Under the pieces are notes generated by a model. It was not told the origin of the DNA and did no database searches. It worked only from the letters and a program-made list of their open reading frames with translations. Shown one piece after another: positions 1 through 6,723 of a DNA stretch of 10,566 bases. The stretch is from positions 1 through 10,566 of the forward strand of contig JAEZHG010000217.1 in the NCBI GenBank assembly GCA_023436945.1. The letters are read 5' to 3'. The position numbers and the translations under genes are program-made. Numbering within the stretch: the stretch's first letter is position 1; every line of letters begins with the position of its first letter. This DNA comes from Pseudomonadota bacterium (lineage in GTDB: Bacteria; Pseudomonadota; Alphaproteobacteria; Caulobacterales; Caulobacteraceae).

Positions 1-1894
1 CGACGCGGGTGCCAGCCTGACCAGCATCGACAACTCCGGCACCATTCAGGCCGATATGGCTGGCGGCAAGGGTTCGGCTACGGCCATCCACGATGAAACC
101 GGCAACCTGACCTCGGTCAACAACACCCGCTTCATCGTCGCCGGTATCAACCTTACGGAAGCCAGCCCGAACCTGACGGGCAAGGCGACGGCCATCAACG
201 CCCGCAACAACACCTCGGGCTTCACCTATATTCAGGACGGTGTTGTCGGTGGCGTGACCGAAACCAACCCTGACAGCGATGGCGACGGCGTTCCGGACAA
301 TGTCGAGCCTATGACTGTCGGTGATATCCTGCTGGGCTCCGGCTCGGATGTGGTCGATATCCGCAATGGTAACGTCAATGGCGACATCAGCTTCGGCGCT
401 GGTGCCGACAGCTTCAGGATCGCAGGCGGCGCAAAGGTCGTTGGCGCAATCGACTCCGGCGATGGCCAACTGAACATCGACATCGTCAAAGGCACTCTGG
501 ACGCGCGCCAGACCTCCACCACCAATGTGACAGGCCTGAATGTCGGCGCTGAAAGCACGCTGATCGTTACGCTTGATCCGGCGACCTCGAACACCGGCGG
601 CTTCAAGGTCAACGGCACGGCCAATCTCGCAAACGGCGCAAATCTGGGCGTACGTTTCAACTCGCTGATCCGCGAGGAAACCCGCTTCACCGTTATCGAC
701 GCCGACACCCTGAACATCAGCAACGTCAACGACCTGCTGATCGAAGAGAACTCGCCCTACGCCTATGTGGTGAAGGCCGGTGCCGACCAGCCTGCGGGTC
801 AGGTCTATGTCGATGCACGCCGCCGCACCGCGTCGGAAGCCGGTATGAACCGCGTCGAGAGCCAAGCCTACGACGTGCTCTATGAGGGGCTGGCCGCCAA
901 CGAGGTCATTCGTAACGCCCTGCTGGGCCAAACCTCGCGTGATGGCTTCTTTGATATCTATAACCAGATGCTGCCGGACCACTCGGGCGGTGCGCTGATG
1001 TCGATGTCGTCGGGCGTTGATGCGGTTACCCGTGCCCTCACCGGCCGCAACGCATCCGCAGCCCAAGGCGAAACCAGCGCCTGGTTGCAGGAAATCAACT
1101 TCTACGCCGATAAGGACAAGACCGATTCCTACGGCTTCCGTTCGGAAGGCTTCGGTGTTGCAGGCGGTATCGAGCGCGGTACCGGTCTGGGCGCTCTGGG
1201 TCTGTCTGTGGCCTTCACCTCTTCGGACATTGAAGATCCGGAATCGGCTGCCGAAGAAGTCCTGTCGGCCAACCTTCTGGAAATGGGCCTCTACTGGCGC
1301 GCCCAAGGTCAGGCATGGACCACTTGGGCCCGCGCCGCTGGCGGTTACGCATGGCTCAATGCCACCCGTCGTCTGGTTGCTGACGGTGTGAACCTTAAGA
1401 ACGAATCCGACTGGAGCGGCTTCACCATCTCGGCTGCCGCCGGTGCCTCGTACGAGAAACACTTCGGCCGCCTGAACGTCCGTCCTGAAATCTACGGCGA
1501 ATATTTCTCGCTCAGCGAAGACTCCCGCGTCGAAAAGGGTGGCGGTAACGGCTTCGATCTGGAGATCAAGGACCGCGAAGGCCACATCGCCTCGGGTGTT
1601 GCGGCTGTGAACATCGGCTATGGCTTCGGTCAGAATGGCTGGATCCGTCCGGAAGTCCGCGTCGGCTACCGTCACAACTTCTCGGTTGATGTCGGCGAGA
1701 CCGAAGCCCGCTTCGCCTCGGGCGGCGACTATTTCCGTCTGAAGGCCGACGGTATCGAAGGCGGCGGCCCGATCCTCGGCTTCCGTCTGAACGTCGGCAA
1801 TGAACTGGGCATGCTGTCGATCACCGGCGATGCCGAACTGCTCGAAGACTATGTGCGCTACACCCTGCTGCTGCGCGCCAGCTTCAAGTTTTAA
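1..1894 (+). CDS. Autotransporter, C-terminal part (passenger end plus beta-barrel); 5' end outside window
   Basis: This is a type V secretion protein: the barrel inserts in the outer membrane and carries the passenger to the surface. The frame is open from base 2 (630 visible residues), so the start lies upstream. The visible passenger is Gly/Asn/Asp/Thr-rich with short beta-strand-like repeats (GSGSD, GAGAD, GDGQ), as in beta-helix passengers. DSDGDGVPDN at 272-301 resembles a calcium-binding thrombospondin-type-3 loop. From about residue 357 (base 1070) to the end, roughly 274 residues show alternating aromatic/hydrophobic strands and end in ASFKF, with the terminal Phe typical of outer-membrane barrels. 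This matches the autotransporter beta-domain in length. The passenger's function (adhesin, enzyme or other) cannot be told from this part. It converges on the small secreted-protein gene and ends at a strong hairpin terminator. No broken frame is seen. Confidence 0.9.
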   Translation, partial: DAGASLTSIDNSGTIQADMAGGKGSATAIHDETGNLTSVNNTRFIVAGINLTEASPNLTGKATAINARNNTSGFTYIQDGVVGGVTETNPDSDGDGVPDNVEPMTVGDILLGSGSDVVDIRNGNVNGDISFGAGADSFRIAGGAKVVGAIDSGDGQLNIDIVKGTLDARQTSTTNVTGLNVGAESTLIVTLDPATSNTGGFKVNGTANLANGANLGVRFNSLIREETRFTVIDADTLNISNVNDLLIEENSPYAYVVKAGADQPAGQVYVDARRRTASEAGMNRVESQAYDVLYEGLAANEVIRNALLGQTSRDGFFDIYNQMLPDHSGGALMSMSSGVDAVTRALTGRNASAAQGETSAWLQEINFYADKDKTDSYGFRSEGFGVAGGIERGTGLGALGLSVAFTSSDIEDPESAAEEVLSANLLEMGLYWRAQGQAWTTWARAAGGYAWLNATRRLVADGVNLKNESDWSGFTISAAAGASYEKHFGRLNVRPEIYGEYFSLSEDSRVEKGGGNGFDLEIKDREGHIASGVAAVNIGYGFGQNGWIRPEVRVGYRHNFSVDVGETEARFASGGDYFRLKADGIEGGGPILGFRLNVGNELGMLSITGDAELLEDYVRYTLLLRASFKF

Positions 1895-1916
1895 AGTCAG
1901 GATCAATCCAGAATCA

Positions 1917-1948
1917 AAAGGCCGGCGGATCGCTCCGCCGGCCTTTTT
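1917..1948. terminator. Bidirectional rho-independent terminator
   Basis: A perfect 13-bp stem (1917-1929 with 1934-1946) has the loop TCGC. It has an A run on the left and a T run on the right, so it can work in both directions. It lies 22 bases after the autotransporter stop and 18 bases past the end of the opposing gene. Confidence 0.93.
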
Positions 1949-1966
1949 CATGACTGAAATCAGGTC

Positions 1967-2569
1967 CTAGTCCAGATCGCCCATGACGTGTTCCAACTGG
2001 AACTGGCCACACCCTGCATCGGTATAGGGATATTCCATCACATCGCTGACGCCGCCTAGGTTCTGACCATCCCAGCGGTAAATCGCGCGCATGCAGTTGC
2101 CGCCGGGGATGTTCAACCATGTCAGCAGAATCAAATCACTGTCCGCGCGTGATGCGGTGCCCAGTTCCGGCATATCCGAATACCCCATGCCGGAATCATA
2201 GATTTCGCCATTTCGAGTGTTGCCGATGATCAAAGCGAAGCAATCATGTCCGCATGGCACAGTGATTTGCACATAGTCGCTGGCAAGATTCGGACCTTCC
2301 GCCCAGATTCGACGGATGAACTCGGCGTGCTGGGAGAATTTCGAAGGGATTCTCGGCGCTACGCTCGCCGTGCTGACCACCACAACCGCATTTTCGGACG
2401 CGGCCAATGGCACATCCATAGCCACTGAATCGCTTGAAGCCGTGATTGGTGCGGGTGCTGGATCGGAATCATGCGTCGCTTTTGCGGGTGAAAGTGTAAG
2501 TGCCGCGGCAGCCGCTGCGCCCGCTACGGCTACGCCGCCTATCAGAAGCGTAATCGCCCTGCCCTTCAT
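1967..2569 (-). CDS. Small secreted or membrane-anchored hypothetical protein with four cysteines
   Basis: I do not recognise a family for this 200-residue protein. It starts MKGRAITLLIGG and has a long Ala/Val-rich hydrophobic stretch (about residues 5-29), a signal peptide or N-terminal anchor. A low-complexity Ala/Pro/Ser linker follows to about residue 75. The C-terminal 125 residues look globular. They carry Cys106, Cys110 (CGHDC), Cys159 and Cys187, which could form two disulfides in the periplasm. No catalytic motif stands out. The ATG at 2569 is preferred because it gives the full signal sequence; a weak GAGAAA lies just before it. It is convergent with the autotransporter and shares its terminator. 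Downstream starts would lose the export signal. Confidence 0.8.
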   Translation of the reverse strand: MKGRAITLLIGGVAVAGAAAAAALTLSPAKATHDSDPAPAPITASSDSVAMDVPLAASENAVVVVSTASVAPRIPSKFSQHAEFIRRIWAEGPNLASDYVQITVPCGHDCFALIIGNTRNGEIYDSGMGYSDMPELGTASRADSDLILLTWLNIPGGNCMRAIYRWDGQNLGGVSDVMEYPYTDAGCGQFQLEHVMGDLD

Positions 2570-2660
2570 GCCATTTCTCGCATCTGAATATCGAAGCAGC
2601 GAAAAATAGGCAGTGGGTCAGAATTATCTCCCCCACGGACATGGGAGGGTTTTGAAAGCA

Positions 2661-2688
2661 AAAAAGCCGCCCCGAAGGGCGGCTTTTT
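2661..2688 (-). terminator. Rho-independent terminator of tRNA-Gln
   Basis: The 12-bp stem AAAAAGCCGCCC/GGGCGGCTTTTT has a CGAA loop on the plus strand. Read on the minus strand, it lies 9 bases after the CCA end of tRNA-Gln and ends in a T run. It could also stop plus-strand transcripts. Confidence 0.9.
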
Positions 2689-2697
2689 GAAATCCGA

Positions 2698-2771
2698 TGG
2701 CTGGGGAACTAGGACTCGAACCTAGAATGACGGTACCAAAAACCGTAGTGTTACCATTACACCATTCCCCA
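2698..2771 (-). tRNA. tRNA-Gln (anticodon TTG)
   Basis: The 74-nt gene, read on the minus strand, begins TGGGGAATGG and ends CCCCAGCCA with the CCA encoded. The acceptor stem TGGGGAA/TTCCCCA, the T arm with GGTTCGAGTCC and the anticodon stem ACGGT/ACCGT are all visible. The anticodon TTG lies at plus positions 2737-2739, so the tRNA reads CAA and, by wobble, CAG. The layout follows the standard bacterial tRNA-Gln. Confidence 0.97.
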
Positions 2772-2800
2772 CCGCTTCGGTGGACCGGAGCCGCTGTGTG

Positions 2801-2816
2801 CGCCGCCGATGAGTGG
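2801..2816 (-). promoter_or_regulatory. Shared tRNA leader box, copy 1 (tRNA-Gln)
   Basis: CCACTCATCGGCGGCG on the minus strand directly abuts the -10 hexamer and would cover the discriminator and first transcribed bases. It matches the box before tRNA-Pro at 15 of 16 positions. A GC-rich discriminator fits stringently controlled stable-RNA promoters, but that role is inferred. Confidence 0.55.
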
Positions 2817-2845
2817 TAGATACCCCTACGCTTTTCGTTTCGCAA
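2817..2845 (-). promoter_or_regulatory. Probable promoter of tRNA-Gln
   Basis: On the minus strand, TTGCGA (plus 2840-2845) is followed by a 17-bp spacer and TATCTA (plus 2817-2822), a good sigma-70-type arrangement. The predicted start is about 38 bases before the mature tRNA. The same -35 hexamer and spacing occur before the divergent tRNA-Pro, which strengthens the call. Confidence 0.7.
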
Positions 2846-2915
2846 CACCTTTCTTGCTGAAATTGCAGAAATTTTCACAGAGCAATGTGTTTTTCAAAAT
2901 CTGTCATTTCCCCTC

Positions 2916-2944
2916 TTGCGAGGCGTAAAATCGGTGGCTATACA
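2916..2944 (+). promoter_or_regulatory. Probable promoter of tRNA-Pro
   Basis: TTGCGA (2916-2921), a 17-bp spacer and TATACA (2939-2944) form a good sigma-70-type promoter. The predicted start is near 2951, about 39 bases before the mature tRNA. The hexamer and spacing mirror the tRNA-Gln promoter. Confidence 0.75.
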
Positions 2945-2945
2945 C

Positions 2946-2961
2946 CCACTCCTCGGCGGCG
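2946..2961 (+). promoter_or_regulatory. Shared tRNA leader box, copy 2 (tRNA-Pro)
   Basis: CCACTCCTCGGCGGCG begins one base after the -10 hexamer and spans the predicted transcription start. It differs at one base from the box in the tRNA-Gln promoter on the other strand. Confidence 0.55.
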
Positions 2962-2989
2962 GGCAGCGCCCACCGCTTCGAGAAGACAT

Positions 2990-3066
2990 CGGAGTGTGGC
3001 TCAGTCTGGTAGAGCACCGCGTTCGGGACGCGGGGGTCGCAGGTTCGAATCCTGCCACTCCGACCA
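2990..3066 (+). tRNA. tRNA-Pro (anticodon CGG)
   Basis: The 77-nt gene runs from CGGAGTG to CACTCCGACCA with the CCA encoded. The acceptor stem CGGAGTG/CACTCCG pairs fully. The anticodon stem is CCGCG/CGCGG around TTCGGGA, which places anticodon CGG at 3024-3026, and the T arm has AGGTTCGAATCCT. It decodes CCG. Any protein reading through this segment, such as an upstream extension of the next gene, is therefore spurious. Confidence 0.97.
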
Positions 3067-3091
3067 TCTTCCCTTCAAATGGAAGTTACAG

Positions 3092-3113
3092 AGGCCATCC
3101 TTCGGGATGGCCT
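3092..3113 (+). terminator. Hairpin after tRNA-Pro, possible terminator
   Basis: The 9-bp stem AGGCCATCC/GGATGGCCT carries a stable TTCG tetraloop 26 bases after the tRNA. The tail TCTCTGTATTTG is only moderately T-rich, so termination may be partial and could let transcripts reach the next gene. An in-frame ATG at 3107 lies inside this hairpin. Confidence 0.55.
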
Positions 3114-3142
3114 TCTCTGTATTTGCACCTATTGTTTCGGCC

Positions 3143-3697
3143 ATGACCGAAACCAAACCGCACTCCCCCGCCGAAGTCATTAGTTTCTGGATCGAAGCCG
3201 GTCCTCAAAAATGGTTCGCGAAAGACGAGTCGTTTGATCGCGAGTTCAAGTCGCGATTCCTCGAAGCGCATTACGCTGCAGCCCGCCGAGAACTCGATAG
3301 CTGGATGGAATCGGCAGAAGGCGCGCTGGCGCTCATGATTCTGCTCGACCAACTGCCGCGCAATTCCTTCCGCGACACAGGCCATATGTTTGCGACCGAC
3401 GCGCTAGCCCTGTCACTGTGCCGTCAGGCCATTGCCCGCGACTATCACAACCAGGTCCAGAGTGATCTTCTGCCCTTCGTGCTGATGCCGCTGATGCATT
3501 CGGAAGCGCTGGAAGATCAGGAGCATCTGATCGAGCTGCTAAATCCGCAAACGCACGAGAACACATACAAGTACGCCGTGATTCATCGTGATGTCATCGC
3601 TGACTTCGGACGTTTCCCGCACAGGAATGCTTCCTTGGGTAGAGAAACGACACCCGCAGAACGCGCATTCCTAGAATCGGGCGGATTTAGTGGCTAA
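3143..3697 (+). CDS. DUF924 family protein
   Basis: This 184-residue protein is close to the usual length of the DUF924 family, small all-helical soluble proteins of unknown biochemical function. Family hallmarks are visible: an N-terminal helix with ISFW, then GPQKWFAKDESFD, the central ALMILLDQLPRNSFRDT, the LPFVLMPLMHSE segment and the C-terminal DFGRFPHRNASLGRETTPAE. No signal peptide is present, so it should be cytoplasmic. I chose ATG 3143 because it places the conserved FWxxAGPxxWF at the usual distance from the N-terminus. The upstream ATG 3107 falls in the tRNA-Pro terminator hairpin. No clear Shine-Dalgarno is seen. It may depend on readthrough from tRNA-Pro, 76 bases upstream. Confidence 0.9.
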   Translation: MTETKPHSPAEVISFWIEAGPQKWFAKDESFDREFKSRFLEAHYAAARRELDSWMESAEGALALMILLDQLPRNSFRDTGHMFATDALALSLCRQAIARDYHNQVQSDLLPFVLMPLMHSEALEDQEHLIELLNPQTHENTYKYAVIHRDVIADFGRFPHRNASLGRETTPAERAFLESGGFSG

Positions 3698-3727
3698 ATC
3701 GCGGCAAGATTGATTGTTCATTCATTA

Positions 3728-3771
3728 TAGCCAAGCTAGCAGAAACCACTGTTCAGCAGCTTGGCTATTTT
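3728..3771 (+). terminator. Hairpin between DUF924 gene and first CsgG-like gene
   Basis: TAGCCAAGCT (3728-3737) pairs perfectly with AGCTTGGCTA (3758-3767) across a 20-base loop, followed by TTTTC. It looks like a terminator for the DUF924 gene. Its 3' arm, however, ends only five bases before the chosen ATG of the next gene, so it could also mask that gene's ribosome binding region. Confidence 0.6.
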
Positions 3772-3772
3772 C

Positions 3773-5152
3773 ATGACTTTTTCCCGTATCGCACTGGTTG
3801 CGTCCGTTGCCTTGGCCAGCCTTGCTCCGGCTGTAGCGGAAGCTCAAATGTTCAGAGGCCGCGCTAACAATACAAGCGCAGCTGTCATCAACGATATCCC
3901 CCGCTGTACCCAGAACCTCGGCACGATCACCATCGCCGAGACGCAAAACACCATGTTCCGCCAGATGGAACTGGGCCACTCCACCGAAATGCTTCGCTAC
4001 ATGATCCGCGAGTCGGGCTGCTTCCGCCTGATCGAGCGCGGCGCAGGCATGTCGGTTGTAGAGCGCGAGCGTGGTCTGGGCGCTGCGGGCCGTATCCGCA
4101 CCGCAGACTTCGTGCTGGTCGCTGAACTTTCCAACCACATTGAAGTCGCCAACACCGATCGCGGCTCTTCGCTGCTTGGCACCCTGACATCCGTAGGCGC
4201 ACGCGCCGCTATGGCCGCGATGACGGCTGGTACCTCTGAAGTCGCCGGCCTGGTGTCACGTGGTGTCGATCTGCTCGGCTCGGGCGATGATGACAAACCG
4301 GAACCGAGCCTCGACCAACGCACCTTGTCGGCCATTGAAGATCTGGCCAAGGATATCCGCAAGGGCGACCAAGACGCCCAGATGACCTTCTCGCTCACCA
4401 GCGTGCCTCTGGCCGAAGTCGTCAGCAACAACCGCGCGGTCGCCAGCCGACGTGACATCCGCTCGCTTCGTATCCGCGACAACCAGTTCGGTGGCCGCGT
4501 CGGTAGCGGATACGAGACGACCGAGACGGGTCAGATCATCGCTTTGGCCATGGTGCGTGCCTATGCCGATATGGTGACCAGCCTTGGCGGAACGGGTAGC
4601 GCCACGCCTGAGGTGGTGCTGGCCAACCGCGAAGCCCTAGAAGCCATCGAAGGGGCCAATCGCCGCGAGACCGAGCGTGCAGAGCGCGCTGCCCAGTCCG
4701 ACCGTGATGCCCAACGCGCCCGTATCCAGCGCGAAGAAGAAGACCGCATCGCTCAGGAAGAGCGTATTCGCGAAGATATCCGTCGCGAAGAACGCGCCCG
4801 TATTGCACGCGAGATGGCCCAGGAGGCCCGCCTTGCGGAAGAGCCTGCTCCGGCACGCCCCACACGCATGGCCGCCGTCGCTACGGCGATTGCAGATCGC
4901 GTTGAGGAAGCCGCTCCGGCTGCCCCGCGCCGCTCGGATTTCGCAGCCGCTGTGGCCCAAACCGAGCCATCCCAGACCCTGACCGTCAGCCGCATGGCCG
5001 TTCTGCGTAGCGCCCCGAGCGGCGAGCCGCTCAAGGCTCTGAACGCCGGCGACATCGTCGAAACCACGGGCCGTAAGCAGGACAACTGGATCGAAGTCCT
5101 TGCAGAAGACGGCACAAAGGGCTGGGTCCAGCAAGACCGCGTCGCCAACTAA
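3773..5152 (+). CDS. Secreted CsgG-like protein with charged helix and C-terminal SH3-like domain (paralog 1)
   Basis: The 459-residue protein starts MTFSRIALVA with a Sec signal peptide (cleavage likely after AEA, residue 24). No lipobox Cys is present, unlike true CsgG. Residues 44-125 (PRCTQN, SGCFRLIER, ADFVLVAEL) and 200-272 (LGG at 271-273) resemble the split core of CsgG/LpoB-type periplasmic proteins. Cys45 and Cys83 are conserved in the downstream paralog and may form a disulfide. Residues 290-356 are an Arg/Glu-rich helix or coiled coil. An Ala/Pro linker leads to an SH3-like module (about 402-457) ending in GWVQQDRVAN, a type often linked to the cell wall. The ATG is preferred over an upstream TTG (3761) because it gives a compact signal peptide. 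No clear Shine-Dalgarno is seen. The role is probably envelope-related, but substrate and partners are unknown. Confidence 0.85.
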   Translation: MTFSRIALVASVALASLAPAVAEAQMFRGRANNTSAAVINDIPRCTQNLGTITIAETQNTMFRQMELGHSTEMLRYMIRESGCFRLIERGAGMSVVERERGLGAAGRIRTADFVLVAELSNHIEVANTDRGSSLLGTLTSVGARAAMAAMTAGTSEVAGLVSRGVDLLGSGDDDKPEPSLDQRTLSAIEDLAKDIRKGDQDAQMTFSLTSVPLAEVVSNNRAVASRRDIRSLRIRDNQFGGRVGSGYETTETGQIIALAMVRAYADMVTSLGGTGSATPEVVLANREALEAIEGANRRETERAERAAQSDRDAQRARIQREEEDRIAQEERIREDIRREERARIAREMAQEARLAEEPAPARPTRMAAVATAIADRVEEAAPAAPRRSDFAAAVAQTEPSQTLTVSRMAVLRSAPSGEPLKALNAGDIVETTGRKQDNWIEVLAEDGTKGWVQQDRVAN

Positions 5153-5169
5153 GCATTTCTAAAAGATCA

Positions 5170-5197
5170 ACAAGCCACGCCTCAGCGCGTGGCTTGT
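5170..5197 (+). terminator. Hairpin between the two CsgG-like paralogs
   Basis: ACAAGCCACGC (5170-5180) pairs perfectly over 11 bp with GCGTGGCTTGT (5187-5197), with a CTCAGC loop. It lies 17 bases after the stop of paralog 1 and 24 bases before the start of paralog 2. There is no T run, so it may be an mRNA-stabilising or attenuating structure rather than a full terminator. Confidence 0.55.
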
Positions 5198-5221
5198 CTG
5201 TACCTAGTCCTGAGTATCAGT

Positions 5222-6661
5222 ATGAAAAAGTATCTGTTTGTCGCGGCGCTGTTTTCCTGCAGCGCTCTTGCGGGCATAGCCAGCGCCCAGTCGCGTGATG
5301 CCGCTTCGAGTAACCTCGTCCCCCGCTGCACGCAGAACATCGGCAATGTTGTGATCGTGGATTCACAACAGGAGATGTTCGCCGGAATGGAGATGAGTTC
5401 TCCGGCTGACCTGCTTCGCTATCTGGTTCGCGAATCCGGCTGTTTCACCCTGATCCAGCGCGTTCCGGGCGCGACGCCGGTCGCTGGCGGTCGCGTGGCC
5501 GAGTTTGCGATTGCCGCAAACCTCACCAATGAGATCGAACTGGGCGATGGCCGTACCGGCGTGCTTGGCGTTGTCGGTCGTAACCGCGCCACCCGCTGGG
5601 TCGCAGACAAGGCCCTGGAAAGCTCGACCGGCGGCATGGTGAGTATGGACCGCCTGCAAACAGGCATGGACATGGCCCACGATGGCCGTCTCGATGCCGC
5701 TGTAGAAGCCGCCGTCGAGGCAGGCGTGATGGTCACCGGCGCTGCCGTTCAGGGCGCGGGCTATCTGGTCGAACAAACCGCCGAGACCGCGGATTCCTAC
5801 AATCGTGCCTATGCTGCATCCGGCAACAGCAGTCCTGCCGATAACGCCCAGATGGCCGCAGCGACCACAGGCGCACGCGTTGCCGGTCGTGGGCTCGGCG
5901 CGCTTGGCCGCGCCATGCAACAGCAGCCGACAGCAGAAGAGCGTGAAGAGCTTGACCGCGCAGCCGCCCGCTTTGGTGTGCAGCGCCCGTCGTTGGGTGA
6001 TGCCTTCAACCAGCCCGGCGCACGCCTGCTTGGCCTTGGCCCACGCAAATCCGAAGCGGAGCTGACCCGCGAAGCCATGGAAGAACTGAAAAAGGATTTG
6101 GGTCGCGGCAAGGTCGATGCCCAGATTGAAATGTCAGTCATCAGTCTTCCTCTGGCCGAAGTGGTTGCAGAGGCCGGTGACAAGGCTGGCAAAGACGATG
6201 TGCGCCGCCTTCGCATTCCGAATAACCCGTTCGGTGGCCGTGTCGGTCGCGGCTGGGAAAGCAGTGATGAAGGCAAGGCCATCACTCTGGCCATCACCAA
6301 TGCCTATACCCAGCTGGTCACAGATCTGGGCGGCATGGGCAGCACAACGCCTGACGTAACCATCGCCACCCGCGAGGCCATCCGTCGGGCTGAAGAGGCA
6401 AAACAAGCTGCAGAGCAACCGCGCCGCACCGCCGCGCGTCCTACAGCCAACCGCCAAGCACGCCGCGCTCAACCGGCGCAGGCAGAGGTTCTGCGCACCG
6501 CCATCTTGCGTGATGCTCCGGCAGGCCGTGTTGTCACCCAGCTCAGCGCGGGTTCGACTGTCTATCCGACCGGCGAGGTCGAGGACGGCTGGCGCGAAGT
6601 CGAGGACGAAGACGGCAACACCGGCTGGCTGCAAAACGACCGCATCGTCGATCTGGACTAA
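5222..6661 (+). CDS. Secreted CsgG-like protein with Ala/Gly-rich insert and C-terminal SH3-like domain (paralog 2)
   Basis: The 479-residue protein starts MKKYLFVAAL with a signal peptide, likely cut after ASA at residue 22. Cys13 (LFSC) sits inside the hydrophobic core and is not a convincing lipobox. It is homologous to the upstream protein: PRCTQNIG/PRCTQNLG, LLRYLVRESGCF/MLRYMIRESGCF, the PLAEVV block, LRI..N.FGGRVG, and LGG.GS.TP. Cys36 and Cys74 match the paralog's pair. In place of paralog 1's charged helix it has a large insert between the two CsgG-like halves (about 140-290), rich in Ala, Gly and Glu. The linker after residue 385 is short and Arg/Ala-rich. The SH3-like module (about 422-476) ends in TGWLQNDRIVDLD. 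The ATG is supported by the signal peptide; only a weak GAG precedes it. The pair is probably co-transcribed, ending at the terminator at 6687. Confidence 0.85.
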   Translation: MKKYLFVAALFSCSALAGIASAQSRDAASSNLVPRCTQNIGNVVIVDSQQEMFAGMEMSSPADLLRYLVRESGCFTLIQRVPGATPVAGGRVAEFAIAANLTNEIELGDGRTGVLGVVGRNRATRWVADKALESSTGGMVSMDRLQTGMDMAHDGRLDAAVEAAVEAGVMVTGAAVQGAGYLVEQTAETADSYNRAYAASGNSSPADNAQMAAATTGARVAGRGLGALGRAMQQQPTAEEREELDRAAARFGVQRPSLGDAFNQPGARLLGLGPRKSEAELTREAMEELKKDLGRGKVDAQIEMSVISLPLAEVVAEAGDKAGKDDVRRLRIPNNPFGGRVGRGWESSDEGKAITLAITNAYTQLVTDLGGMGSTTPDVTIATREAIRRAEEAKQAAEQPRRTAARPTANRQARRAQPAQAEVLRTAILRDAPAGRVVTQLSAGSTVYPTGEVEDGWREVEDEDGNTGWLQNDRIVDLD

Positions 6662-6686
6662 GTAGCCTCTGCTAACTGAACTCGCG

Positions 6687-6718
6687 AAAGCCCGCCTGTG
6701 ATTTCGGGCGGGCTTTTT
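6687..6718 (+). terminator. Rho-independent terminator after CsgG-like pair
   Basis: The stem AAAGCCCGCC/GGCGGGCTTT (6687-6696 with 6707-6716) has a 10-base loop and ends in TTTTT. It lies 25 bases after the stop of paralog 2 and separates it from thyA. Confidence 0.88.
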
Positions 6719-6723
6719 GCTGG

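Noticed and set aside
232..729. Long antisense frame within the autotransporter gene
   Set aside because: It is a by-product of GC-rich codon use opposite a clear autotransporter; its composition is unlike a real protein and it lacks a ribosome binding site.
2631..2655. Possible terminator CTCCC...GGGAG followed by GGTTTT
   Set aside because: The stem is only about 5 bp with a loose loop and no gene reads into it on that strand.
2885..3142. Upstream extension of the DUF924 reading frame to 2885
   Set aside because: It would run through the whole tRNA-Pro gene and its hairpin; family homology begins at about 3143.
3107..3142. Alternative ATG start of the DUF924 protein at 3107
   Set aside because: The codon lies inside the tRNA-Pro hairpin and adds residues not typical of the family.
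5189..5221. Alternative GTG start of CsgG-like paralog 2 at 5189
   Set aside because: The extension is encoded by the 3' arm of the hairpin and would precede the charged MKK start of a good signal peptide.
5258..5260. Lipoprotein Cys in paralog 2 (Cys13, LFSC)
   Set aside because: The Cys is inside the hydrophobic core, followed by more hydrophobic residues and a normal ASA cleavage site.
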